The position numbers were made by a program, and so were the translations under genes. Shown here piece by piece: positions 9,758 through 17,493 of a stretch of DNA of 43,594 bases; position 1 is the stretch's first letter, and each line of letters opens with the position of its first letter. Source of the stretch: Bacteroidales bacterium (GTDB taxonomy: Bacteria > Bacteroidota > Bacteroidia > Bacteroidales > P3); assembly GCA_031272705.1 (NCBI GenBank), contig JAISTG010000018.1:1-43594 (forward strand), given 5' to 3'. The notes under the pieces are model-generated. The model was not told where the DNA came from. It did not search any database and worked only from the letters and a program-made list of their open reading frames with translations.

Positions 9758-9865
9758 TTTGGTAAGGTCTCTCGGAGTTTTGCGGTCTTACCAAAATGAA
9801 ATTCTGTCCTACCGATTTGAAAAATTGTCCTACCGATTTGAAAAATTGTCCTACCCGAAAGTTTT
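9758..9865. repeat. 21-bp direct-repeat array plus inverted repeat
   Basis: GTCYTACC words start at 9785, 9806, 9827 and 9848, in exact 21-bp steps. The two middle units, GTCCTACCGATTTGAAAAAT plus T, are identical; the outer two are diverged. TTTGGTAAG (9758-9766) is the perfect inverse of CTTACCAAA (9787-9795). The sequence differs from the AATCAAATT family but the period is the same. The site separates the porin gene from the imelysin gene. Confidence 0.85.
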
Positions 9866-9919
9866 AATATGTAATATGTAATAAATAAATAGATAAATAA
9901 TAATTAAATTTCACTTAGT

Positions 9920-11095
9920 ATGAAAAAAATAAACACAAACGGAAAAAACACAGAATCCCCCGCGAAATCCGTATTGAAAAATATGGTACTCGCAATGACC
10001 GTCCTTATGCTTGCAGCCACAGCCTCAAGTTGTAATGACGACGAAGAAGACATTGCAGATGTATCCTCTTCGCAGTTAAAGGCAATCGTGAATCAGTATG
10101 TCAATAACACGGTTATTGCTACCTATCGCCTTCTTGCCGACAACGCAATGGATTTACAGCAAGCATGCAGCGAACTTTATCTAAATCCAACGCAAACCAA
10201 TGCGGATTATGCTTGCAGTAAATGGATAGCAGCCCGTAAATACTGGGAAGAAAGCGAAGCCTTCCTTTATGGACCGGCTTCAACCTATAGCATTGACCCG
10301 CATATTGATTCATGGCCACTTGACCAGCAGCAACTCAATAATCTGCTTGCTAACCAGTATGCAATGTCGCAAATGAGTGCCGATTATCTTGCAGCCAACT
10401 GCGGGTATGGGTTATTGGGATTTCACGCTTTGGAATATGTACTTTTCCGTGACGGACAGCCCCGCCCGATTTCACAAATTCCAACTACAGAACTTAATTA
10501 TGCAAAAGCAGTTGCCGAAGACCTCTGCCGCCAATGTATAAGGCTTGAAGCAAGTTGGGCAGGAATGAGCAAAATATCCGTCGAAAAACAGCAGATACTT
10601 GAAGATTGCGAACTTGAACCCGATATGAATTACGGCGAAATCCTTATCAATGCCGGACAATCGGGCTATACTCTCTTCAGAACCCTTAATGCTGCTATAA
10701 GTCAGATATTGATGGGTTGTAGCGATATAGCGGACGAGGTTGGAAATACAAAGATTGCCGACCCTGTCGCATCAGGTAATGTACTTGATGTTGAGAGTTG
10801 GTACAGTTGGAATTCCATAGCCGATTTTGCGGATAACATAAGGGGCATAAGTTATGTCTATAACGGCGGACGACCTGAAAACTCCAACTCTTATTCGGTA
10901 TCTTCTTACATTTCGTTTATAGATCCTTCTTTGGATGGAAAGATACGTCAGGCAATTACGGATGCAATTTATGAGATAGAAAATATGCCCGCACCATTTA
11001 GAAATCACCTTACGGAAACGGAAACTAATGCTGCAAAACAAGCATGCCAAAAATTGCAAGCCTTATTGGATGATGCGATGGATATTATTAACTAA
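9920..11095 (+). CDS. Imelysin-family lipoprotein (iron-regulated IrpA/ICMP type)
   Basis: The 391-aa protein belongs to the imelysin-like family (PF09375, old peptidase M75), periplasmic or surface proteins tied to iron uptake; EfeO is a relative. A lipobox (ATASSC, C38) follows a positively charged N-terminus, so it is a lipoprotein. The family GxHxxE motif is GFHALE (G167, H169, E172). The next gene, 15 bp on, encodes a di-heme protein, a well-known neighbour of imelysins. Protease activity is not supported by the sequence; a metal- or haem-binding role is more likely. Confidence 0.9.
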   Translation: MKKINTNGKNTESPAKSVLKNMVLAMTVLMLAATASSCNDDEEDIADVSSSQLKAIVNQYVNNTVIATYRLLADNAMDLQQACSELYLNPTQTNADYACSKWIAARKYWEESEAFLYGPASTYSIDPHIDSWPLDQQQLNNLLANQYAMSQMSADYLAANCGYGLLGFHALEYVLFRDGQPRPISQIPTTELNYAKAVAEDLCRQCIRLEASWAGMSKISVEKQQILEDCELEPDMNYGEILINAGQSGYTLFRTLNAAISQILMGCSDIADEVGNTKIADPVASGNVLDVESWYSWNSIADFADNIRGISYVYNGGRPENSNSYSVSSYISFIDPSLDGKIRQAITDAIYEIENMPAPFRNHLTETETNAAKQACQKLQALLDDAMDIIN

Positions 11096-11110
11096 AACAA
11101 ATCTATAAAT

Positions 11111-12580
11111 ATGAAAAAACATCTTATTTTTGTAAGTCTGCTGAACATTTTTATTGCTACAGCCTGTCGTAATGACTCCGAAGATACCGCTCCTGATACC
11201 ACATCTCTTTCAGAGGAATACTATGCAGGGGGAAAACTCGGCACAACATTTAACGAAACCACCATGGCTTACGAACAGCCTACTCCTGCTGTTGAACGTA
11301 GCGGTATGATGGTTGATTTCCGCAGAGGAGAATCGCTTTTTGAACAGATCTTTGTTACGGATTCCGCAACGGGAATACCTGGTAAAGGATTGGGTCCTGT
11401 TTATGTACGGTCTTCATGTATAGCCTGTCACCCGGGATATGGACATGGCAGACGTGTAACAACTTTCAACAGCAATGAACAGGGTAATGGTTATCTACTT
11501 TGCATATATCACGATGACGGAACACTTTACAGTCAGTTCACAGGAATGCCTCAAACCCGTGCCGTTGCTCCTTATGTTGCTCCTATTAACGAAAGCGGCA
11601 TTAGCATCCAGTGGTTAAACTATACAGATGAGTATGGAAATCGTTATCCCGATGGAGAACAGTACGAACTCATATATCCGCAGGTGTCTATTGCACAAAG
11701 CGCCATATTATTTGACGATGTAAATGTTACAAACGACTTCAATGTTTCCATAGAATCCACTATTGGCATATACGGAACAGGTTTGCTTGATGCCATTGAT
11801 GATGCCGATCTGATAGCAGAGGCTACCGCTCAACAGGCACGAGGTTATTGCGTAGGACAACTTGGTAATATGATAACCGATCCGGATGGTACTACTCACC
11901 CCGGTCGTTATACTTACGGTTTGACAAGGGGTACTTTGCAGAATGGACCGGGTGCCAACGCAATATGGAATATCACCAACGTTACTCGCAACGACCGCCG
12001 CAGTCTTTACATTACCGGTGCATGGGCAACAAAGATGGAGCAACTTGGCATAGACACTTACGCCAACCTTATGCGTAATGATCATAACGTTGAACTGGAA
12101 CGTAGCGATTATGATGCGTTTATGATTTGGCATCGCGGACTTGCAGTGCCTGCGGCGAGGAATCTTGATAATGCTGTTGTGAAACGAGGTAGGCAAATTT
12201 TCTATGAAATTGGCTGTACGGCGTGTCATAAGCCTTCTTGGACAACCGGTGCCGACAATTACAAGGGAGACCCTAATCTTACCAAAGAATTACCACGCTA
12301 TCCTTATCAAAAGATATATCCTTATACTGATTTACTGAAACACGACCTTGATATGAAAAATCCGGGATTAAGAAAATGGTGTCGTACAACTCCTCTTTGG
12401 GGACGCGGATTGAGCCGGAAATGCACCGGAGCCTCAGATCATCTACACGATATGAGGGCAAGAAATTACGAAGAGGCTATTTTATGGCACTTTGGACAAG
12501 CATTGCAATCACGAGAGAAGTTTCGCAATCTTTCAAAGGCTGACCGTACGGCTTTGGTTAGTTTCCTTGAAGCAATATAA
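11111..12580 (+). CDS. Di-heme oxidoreductase-family lipoprotein (DUF1111)
   Basis: The 489-aa protein matches the di-heme oxidoreductase family (PF06537, formerly 'thiol oxidoreductase'), distant relatives of di-heme peroxidases. It is exported as a lipoprotein (C19, IATAC). Two haem-attachment sites are present: CIACH (C103-H107) and CTACH (C369-H373). Attachment would need the CcsA/ResB system encoded on either side, which explains the gene order. Substrate and electron partner are unknown. It is co-directional and closely spaced with the imelysin and ResB-like genes. Confidence 0.92.
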   Translation: MKKHLIFVSLLNIFIATACRNDSEDTAPDTTSLSEEYYAGGKLGTTFNETTMAYEQPTPAVERSGMMVDFRRGESLFEQIFVTDSATGIPGKGLGPVYVRSSCIACHPGYGHGRRVTTFNSNEQGNGYLLCIYHDDGTLYSQFTGMPQTRAVAPYVAPINESGISIQWLNYTDEYGNRYPDGEQYELIYPQVSIAQSAILFDDVNVTNDFNVSIESTIGIYGTGLLDAIDDADLIAEATAQQARGYCVGQLGNMITDPDGTTHPGRYTYGLTRGTLQNGPGANAIWNITNVTRNDRRSLYITGAWATKMEQLGIDTYANLMRNDHNVELERSDYDAFMIWHRGLAVPAARNLDNAVVKRGRQIFYEIGCTACHKPSWTTGADNYKGDPNLTKELPRYPYQKIYPYTDLLKHDLDMKNPGLRKWCRTTPLWGRGLSRKCTGASDHLHDMRARNYEEAILWHFGQALQSREKFRNLSKADRTALVSFLEAI

Positions 12581-12586
12581 TCAAAG

Positions 12587-13243
12587 ATGAGACACTTGTT
12601 TCGTACAATTTTCGTTTTGCTTTGCTTGATAATGATTCCACTTGCAACTGCTACTTTTTTAGAACCTGCTTGGGGTACTGAAAAAGTAGCCAAAGCGTTT
12701 TACCATTCTTGGTGGCTGATGGGTCTTTGGGCTGTTGTGAGTATTATAAGTCTTTATTTGATAATCAGAAATTTCAATCGAGATAACAGCATCTTTTGTT
12801 TGCTTCATTTGGCGTTGATAATAATTCTTGCAGGTGCTTTTATAACGCATTCTTTTAGCATTAGCCAAGATGTTCATTTGCGATTGAAAGAGCCTTGCAC
12901 AGGCTTACATAATCAACCTTTAACATTGGAATTACGAAATTTTGACATAGATTATTATCCTTTAACTATGACACCTCAAAACTACCATTGCACTCTGTCC
13001 ATATCTCACAAAAACAAAGTAGAAACAGGAACCATTTATGTCAATTCTCCGTTGATTATTGGCAAATATCGTATCTTTCTTTCATCTTATGATATTGACA
13101 AACAAGGGGTAAGCCTCATAGTAACCTCCGACCGTTACGGCACATTCATAACGTACATAGGTTATTTTCTGTTTTTCTTTTGTTCTTTGATTTTAGTCAT
13201 TCAACGCCTTGTATCAAAGTCTGTAATTTCTAAAATCAAATAA
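12587..13243 (+). CDS. ResB-like cytochrome c biogenesis protein
   Basis: The 218-aa membrane protein has hydrophobic segments at about residues 7-25, 43-60, 68-88 and 178-200, with a periplasmic loop of about 90 residues between the last two. The pattern and phrases such as ATFLEPAWGTEKVAKAFYHS match short ResB/Ccs1-like proteins of Bacteroidota, the partner of CcsA in system II haem attachment. It starts 6 bp after the di-heme gene. Its last codons (aaa atc aaa taa) lie inside the first word of the next repeat array. Confidence 0.8.
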   Translation: MRHLFRTIFVLLCLIMIPLATATFLEPAWGTEKVAKAFYHSWWLMGLWAVVSIISLYLIIRNFNRDNSIFCLLHLALIIILAGAFITHSFSISQDVHLRLKEPCTGLHNQPLTLELRNFDIDYYPLTMTPQNYHCTLSISHKNKVETGTIYVNSPLIIGKYRIFLSSYDIDKQGVSLIVTSDRYGTFITYIGYFLFFFCSLILVIQRLVSKSVISKIK

Positions 13244-13437
13244 TAATCATTCAAAATCAAAGAATAATAATCTGAAATCAAATAAGGTTGGTCAAAAGAT
13301 GGCATCTTTTTGATAGAAAGATGCCATCTTTCTGTGGAAAACATGCCATCTTTTTATCGGAAACATGGCATGTTTTGCTCAACCAAATCAAGTTTCAGAT
13401 TATTATTCTTTGATTTTGAATGATTATTATTTGATTT
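13233..13437. repeat. Long inverted repeat with 21-bp flanks and 22-bp centre
   Basis: The left arm carries AATCAAATA, AATCAAAGA and AATCAAATA at 13234, 13255 and 13276 (21-bp steps). The register continues into 11-nt words AGATGGCATCT, AGATGCCATCT, ACATGCCATCT and ACATGGCATGT at 13297, 13319, 13341 and 13363 (22-bp steps). The right arm resumes 21-bp spacing at 13386, 13407 and 13428. The outer arms match perfectly as inverted repeats for about 44 bp. The left end overlaps the ResB-like stop codon. The right end supplies the TTG of a TTG-N17-TACTTTTG element (13431-13458) that probably serves ychF. Confidence 0.9.
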
Positions 13438-13499
13438 CCATATTTTTTTATACTTTTGCACCCTTGTATAATTTAATTGTTTAATTTTAATTCAAAGAT

Positions 13500-14603
13500 A
13501 TGTCGTTGAAATGTGGCATTGTGGGACTGCCGAACGTAGGAAAATCCACTTTATTTAACAGTTTGTCAAACGCAAAGGCGCAAGCCGCCAATTTTCCTTT
13601 TTGCACCATTGAGCCGAATCTTGGTGTCATAAGCGTACCTGACGAAAGACTTAACGTATTGGCTCGTTTGGTGAATCCGCAAAGAATAGTGCCGACCACC
13701 GTAGAAATAGTTGATATTGCCGGATTGGTCAAAGGTGCGAGCAAAGGCGAAGGACTGGGGAACAAATTCCTCGCTAACATCCGCGAATGCGATGCTTTGC
13801 TGCACGTTTTGAGGTGTTTTGATGACGAAAACGTAGTTCATGTTGATGGAAATGTCAATCCGCTGCGAGATAAGGAGATTATAGATACCGAATTGCAACT
13901 TAAAGACTTGGAAACCATAGAGACACGTTACGCAAAGGCTGAAAAGTCGGCGAAAGTTGGAGGTAATAATGAAGCGAAAGTGCAGTTTGAAGTTTTGAAA
14001 TGCTATAAACAGGTCTTGGAACAGGGACGCAACGCAAGGGAAATAACCTTTGAGAAGCCGGAAGAACAAAAGGCTGCACGGGAATTATGTTTGCTGACGG
14101 CGAAACCTGTTTTATATGTGTGCAATGTTGATGAGGCTTCGGCAAAGTCGGGGAATGCGTATGTTGAAACGATACGTTGGCAGGCGGAAAAGGAGGATGC
14201 GGAAATTCTTATCGTGGCTGCGAAAATTGAAGCGGACATTGCGGAACTGGAAACTTACGAAGAAAAGACTATGTTTTTGGAAGAGTTGGGGCTAACGGAG
14301 AGTGGCGTTGTGCGATTGATAAAAGCGGCTTACAAATTGTTGAATCTGGAAACTTTTTTGACCGCCGGACCTTCCGAAGTGAGGGCATGGACATTTATAA
14401 AGGGCAGTAAAGCACCGGTTTGTGCGGGAGTAATTCACTCCGACTTTGAAAAGGGATTCATACGTGCCGAAGTAATAAAGTATAACGATTATGTGCGACT
14501 TGGAAGTGAGCAGGCGTGTAAGGAAAACGGCAAAATGTCGGTTGAAGGAAAGGATTACGTTGTTCGGGACGGAGATATAATGCACTTCCGCTTTAATGTG
14601 TAA
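13500..14603 (+). CDS. ychF: YchF/OLA1-family ATPase
   Basis: YchF is a cytoplasmic, ribosome-associated P-loop ATPase of the Obg family with a C-terminal TGS domain. It is conserved in nearly all bacteria and linked to stress responses. The 367-aa length is normal. Motifs are GLPNVGKST (residues 9-17), the DIAGLVKGASKGEGLG switch II region, and CNVDE in place of NKxD, the change that gives YchF its ATP preference. The C-terminus ends with GDIMHFRFNV. The last 57 bp at the gene end recur at 16125-16181 beyond the downstream islet. Confidence 0.97.
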   Translation: MSLKCGIVGLPNVGKSTLFNSLSNAKAQAANFPFCTIEPNLGVISVPDERLNVLARLVNPQRIVPTTVEIVDIAGLVKGASKGEGLGNKFLANIRECDALLHVLRCFDDENVVHVDGNVNPLRDKEIIDTELQLKDLETIETRYAKAEKSAKVGGNNEAKVQFEVLKCYKQVLEQGRNAREITFEKPEEQKAARELCLLTAKPVLYVCNVDEASAKSGNAYVETIRWQAEKEDAEILIVAAKIEADIAELETYEEKTMFLEELGLTESGVVRLIKAAYKLLNLETFLTAGPSEVRAWTFIKGSKAPVCAGVIHSDFEKGFIRAEVIKYNDYVRLGSEQACKENGKMSVEGKDYVVRDGDIMHFRFNV

Positions 14604-14606
14604 AAA
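14550..14606 (+). repeat. Direct repeat, copy A (functional ychF 3' end)
   Basis: This 57-bp segment holds the last 17 sense codons of ychF, its stop codon and AA beyond. It matches 16125-16181 at 54 of 57 positions. Two differences are synonymous (TAC/TAT, CAC/CAT) and one changes Arg to Gln (CGG/CAG). The two copies bracket the restriction/HrgA islet, with start points 1575 bp apart. Confidence 0.92.
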
Positions 14607-14650
14607 TTTATCTATCTTTGCACTCCATAAATTCGAAATATCATATAAAT

Positions 14651-14932
14651 ATGACAGGAAAAATTAAAATTCCAATAGCATTAAACGAAATTTGTTCGTA
14701 CTTACAGAGTGAGTGTGTTACGTTATCCAAATACTTTGAAGACGGAAGGGTAAATGCTTCCTTAAATGAAGATGAAATTATTAAAGTTATACGCAAACGC
14801 TACGATATATCTGTGCCTAAAATCAGGGCTTGGTATGATTTTGCCATTGAAGAAAAAGATTCTTTTATTCCTGTAAATATCAAGGTTACAGATACAACGC
14901 ACGCTGACAATCTTAACTGCAAATTAATGTAG
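14651..14932 (+). pseudogene. Truncated type II restriction endonuclease (N-terminal part)
   Basis: The 93-aa product resembles the first half of a family of roughly 200-aa type II restriction endonucleases: an N-terminal helical part, then AWYDF and the PVNIKVTDT...ADNLNCKL strand. The D of WYDF and the NIK triplet could be the PD-(D/E)xK-like active site. The reading frame stops right after CKL, where I would expect the fold to continue, so it is probably a deletion remnant. The stop is 1 bp before the next ATG. ATG 14651 is chosen because a TATCTTTGCACTCC promoter element (14613-14626) precedes it. No methyltransferase is nearby. Family assignment is from memory of the motif. Confidence 0.6.
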
Positions 14933-14933
14933 T

Positions 14934-15791
14934 ATGAAAAAAATAATTGATTTAATCATAGATGTGTTAGAACAAGCTGAACTGCCTCTCGTACATAAAA
15001 CAATATGTTATAGAATAAGCCAACACGCAGATATTAACAAATGCGAAGAATATAATAGAGTAAAAGTTCCAACTTCGGCAGTAGCAAGATGTTTAACTAA
15101 ATATACAACAGGTACAAATCCTATTATTGGAATAATGGACGAAGAGCATGCTTCTTTTAGAAAATATTATTTATTGAATAAAGATTATAATTATTCTATT
15201 TTAAGGGAAATAGATTTGCATCCTTGTTTAGTAATGTTTATTAGAAAAAAATTTGGCGTATATGCAAAAACTATTCAAGCAACAAAAATAATCAAGCGAA
15301 CTGAAAAGAGTATGACTTGGACAAATCCGGACATTGTTGGCATAAATCCTATTATATTAAATTGGAATCCTTTTTTTCAACAAGAAGTTGAAAAACTAGG
15401 TATATTTTCAAATAAAGTAATGCTATTTTATAGTTTTGAATTAAAGTTGAAGATAGATAAATCAACGTTAATTGCCAATTATTTTCAAGCAGTTTCAAAT
15501 TCAAGTTGGGCAAATTTTAATTATTTAGTTGTAGGAGATTTGGATAAGAGCGTATCATTTATTGAAGAATTAAAGAGATTAAATAAAGGTTATGGTATAG
15601 GAGTAATTAAACTTAATATGGAAAATCCAGTTGAAAGCGAAATAATTGTGGAAGCCAGAGAAAATGAGAATGTAGATATAAATTTTATGAATTTTTTATC
15701 TACTTATAATCAAGACTTTTTAGACTTTATGCAAGAATGTTTATCTATATTGAATACAAAAAAAATTAATTTGAAATCATTTGATAAATAA
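14934..15791 (+). CDS. HrgA-like protein with HARE-type HTH (restriction-linked)
   Basis: The 285-aa protein has an N-terminal winged-helix segment of the HARE-HTH type (residues 1-60, LPLVHKTICYRIS) and a C-terminal domain with WTNPDIVGIN, SFELK and FQAVSNSSWANFNYLVVGD. These phrases are typical of the COG2958/HrgA family; SFELK...AVSNSSWAN suggests a nuclease-like core. In Helicobacter, hrgA replaces a restriction gene at an R-M locus, and here too it sits against a truncated endonuclease. DNA is more AT-rich than the flanking ychF. Biochemical function is unknown. Confidence 0.6.
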   Translation: MKKIIDLIIDVLEQAELPLVHKTICYRISQHADINKCEEYNRVKVPTSAVARCLTKYTTGTNPIIGIMDEEHASFRKYYLLNKDYNYSILREIDLHPCLVMFIRKKFGVYAKTIQATKIIKRTEKSMTWTNPDIVGINPIILNWNPFFQQEVEKLGIFSNKVMLFYSFELKLKIDKSTLIANYFQAVSNSSWANFNYLVVGDLDKSVSFIEELKRLNKGYGIGVIKLNMENPVESEIIVEARENENVDINFMNFLSTYNQDFLDFMQECLSILNTKKINLKSFDK

Positions 15792-15793
15792 AT

Positions 15794-16100
15794 ATGACTT
15801 ATACTATTGTAGAATATATTGATGGATTTGTTATTTATTGTGGTTGTGAGAAAAATACTAATTTCTTTTGAGTATGATAAATATGATTTGATTGTTTATG
15901 CTATTTGTGGCTCAAATAAATTAAATGTCCAAAAGTGCAATTACAATTATTGTGAATGTGAATAAAAACTTGATAACGTTAATTGGTATGAGTTAGGCTT
16001 TGTTTGTGACGGACGTTACATTTTTTCGCAACGTAGTTTGGAAAATTCGCCTTTACCGAGTGCCTTTGTCAGTTATATTTATCAAAACATGTTATTATAG
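15794..16100 (+). pseudogene. Decayed ORF(s) inside the islet
   Basis: A frame starting MTYTIVEYIDGFVIYCGCEK at 15794 stops after about 25 codons. An overlapping frame then reads KILISFEYDKYDLIVYAIC on to NYCECE and a TAA. The same frame reopens as KLDNVNWYELGFVCDGRYIF and runs to TAG at 16100. Coherent, protein-like sequence across one frameshift and one stop suggests a single small gene that has decayed. I recognise no family. The rest of the interval up to 16125 shows nothing else. Confidence 0.4.
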
Positions 16101-16124
16101 TTGCTCAATATGCAAAAATTAAGT

Positions 16125-16181
16125 AAGGATTATGTTGTTCAGGACGGAGATATAATGCATTTCCGCTTTAATGTGTAAAAA
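16125..16181 (+). repeat. Direct repeat, copy B (orphan ychF 3' end)
   Basis: This diverged copy of 14550-14606 encodes KDYVVQDGDIMHFRFNV and a stop in frame, with no gene body upstream. It marks the right boundary of the islet. From here to the tRNA promoter (16182-16277) I see no gene. Confidence 0.92.
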
Positions 16182-16277
16182 CGGAAGTGAGTTTATAAAC
16201 CGTAAAGTAAAACATCCGGGAATACAAAAAAGAAAATACAAATTGTTTATAAAAATGGGCTATTGTAAAAATAAATT

Positions 16278-16307
16278 TTGTCAAATCAAATAAAAGTTAT
16301 ATCTTTG
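16278..16307 (+). promoter_or_regulatory. Promoter of tRNA-Arg
   Basis: TTG (16278-16280), 19 nt, then TATCTTTG (16300-16307) and CAAACTC. The tRNA begins 15 bp later, so the primary transcript has a short leader. Confidence 0.75.
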
Positions 16308-16322
16308 CAAACTCAAATAAAC

Positions 16323-16399
16323 GGCTCCATAGCTCAACTGAATAGAGTACCTGACTACGGATCAGGCGGTTGCAGGTTTGAATCCTGCTGGAGTCACCA
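16323..16399 (+). tRNA. tRNA-Arg (anticodon ACG)
   Basis: A 77-nt cloverleaf with encoded CCA. The acceptor GGCTCCA pairs with TGGAGTC (one G-U). The D arm contains AGCTCAACTGAATAGAGT. The anticodon stem CCTGA/TCAGG encloses CTACGGA with anticodon ACG, which would be read as ICG after deamination. The T arm is GCAGG TTTGAAT CCTGC. The discriminator is A, followed by CCA. It stands alone, 142 bp beyond the islet boundary. Confidence 0.97.
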
Positions 16400-16404
16400 A
16401 GCAA

Positions 16405-16440
16405 AAAAGAACTTGTAATTACATTTTACGGGTTCTTTTC
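16405..16440 (+). terminator. Terminator of tRNA-Arg
   Basis: AAAAGAACTTGTAA (from 16405) pairs over 14 positions, two of them G-U, with TTACGGGTTCTTTT (to 16439) across an 8-nt loop. It lies directly after the tRNA and ends in a short T-run. Confidence 0.65.
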
Positions 16441-16477
16441 CTTTTATGGTTACCTCAAAAGTTGATTATAGAAATAC

Positions 16478-16512
16478 AAAAGGGCATTCAGAAAGTTTCT
16501 AAACGCCCTTTT
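16478..16512. terminator. Bidirectional terminator between tRNA-Arg and rpoD
   Basis: AAAAGGGC (16478-16485) and GCCCTTTT (16505-16512) form a stem that has A- and T-runs on either side. It sits 23 bp beyond the rpoD stop and would work for both converging transcripts. Confidence 0.8.
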
Positions 16513-16535
16513 GATTAAATATAAACGAGAAAAAC

Positions 16536-17396
16536 TTATCCCAAATATGATTTGAGAACGCTGCAATCCGTGCGGCGTAATCTCTTTATTGCTCTGTCTT
16601 TTATTTGGCGAACTCTCTCTTTTGTCAAATTACATTCCGCACCAATTTCATCGTAAGTATAGCCGTGCGGAAAGCCAATACCAAAGAACATACATACGAT
16701 GTCGCGTTCCCTTTTGGTCAAAATCAGCAACGAACGTTTAATATCCTGTGTCAAAGACTCGTGCATAACTATATCATCGCTTCTTTCTCCATTCTCAGGT
16801 ACGTAAATATCCATAAAATTGATGTCTTCGTCTTCAATCAAAGGAGCATCTATTGACATTGAACGGCTGTTTATGCCAAGCGTATCTTTCATTTTCTCGT
16901 ACGACATGTCCATTGCTTCAGCCAGTTCTTCGGTTGTTGGGTTACGTTCAAGCCCTTGTTCGAGTTTAGCACGCTCTTTCTTCAGCCTGTTTAATGCTCC
17001 GACCTGATTCAATGGCAGACGTACAATGCGACTTTGCTCTGCAATCGCCTGCAAAATGGACTGACGAATCCACCATACGGCATAAGAAATGAATTTGAAA
17101 CCCCTTGTTTCGTCAAATTTATGGGCTGCTTTTATCAAACCAACGTTGCCTTCATTTATGAGGTCGGGCAGACTTAATCCTTGATTTTGATATTGTTTTG
17201 CAACTGAAATAACAAAACGCAGATTAGCCTTAACGAGTTTTTCCAACGCCATTTGGTCACCGTTTTTTATTCTTTGAGCAAGAACAACCTCTTGTTCTGC
17301 CGAAATTAAATCCTCTTTACTTATTTCCTGAAGGAACTTATCCAACGATCCAACATTGCGGTTGGTTATTGATTTAGTGATTTTTAATTGACGCAT
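16536..17396 (-). CDS. rpoD: Primary sigma factor RpoD (Bacteroidota short form)
   Basis: This is the housekeeping sigma factor that recognises the TTG/TAnnTTTG promoters seen throughout the window. The 286-aa form lacks region 1.1, as in Bacteroides and Porphyromonas. It starts MRQLKITKSITNRN and carries region 2 (ANLRFVISVAKQYQNQGLSL, GLIKAAHKFDETRGFKFISY, AVWWIRQSI), region 3, and region 4.2 (LTKERVRQIKDRAIKRLRR). It ends LKSYLG. Region 4 is less canonical (MFFGIGFPHGYTYDEIGAECN). ATG 17396 is chosen over an upstream ATG at 17429 because the promoter lies at 17427-17457. Confidence 0.95.
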   Translation of the reverse strand: MRQLKITKSITNRNVGSLDKFLQEISKEDLISAEQEVVLAQRIKNGDQMALEKLVKANLRFVISVAKQYQNQGLSLPDLINEGNVGLIKAAHKFDETRGFKFISYAVWWIRQSILQAIAEQSRIVRLPLNQVGALNRLKKERAKLEQGLERNPTTEELAEAMDMSYEKMKDTLGINSRSMSIDAPLIEDEDINFMDIYVPENGERSDDIVMHESLTQDIKRSLLILTKRERDIVCMFFGIGFPHGYTYDEIGAECNLTKERVRQIKDRAIKRLRRTDCSVLKSYLG

Positions 17397-17426
17397 AACT
17401 AATCTTTTTTTGTTTGTTAAGGTTTG

Positions 17427-17461
17427 CAAAGGTAAAACATAAGTTTGGAATTACCAAACTT
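17427..17461 (-). promoter_or_regulatory. rpoD promoter with overlapping palindrome
   Basis: On the minus strand TTG (17455-17457), 20 nt, then TACCTTTG (17427-17434). The -33 element is embedded in a perfect inverted repeat, AAGTTTGG-AATTA-CCAAACTT (17441-17461). A dimeric repressor or activator bound there would cover the -33 box. Confidence 0.6.
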
Positions 17462-17493
17462 TTCAATAAAAAAGTTTCAACGAGATGCCAACA

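Noticed and set aside
11708..12229. Minus-strand open frame inside the di-heme gene
   Set aside because: It is antisense to an intact gene with both CXXCH motifs; no domain or start signal.
13566..14069. Minus-strand open frame inside ychF
   Set aside because: It is fully antisense to a highly conserved gene and shows no protein-like motif.
16323..16399. tRNA-Arg as attachment site of the neighbouring islet
   Set aside because: The tRNA 3' end is not duplicated on the far side; the duplicated sequence is the ychF end, and no integrase is present.
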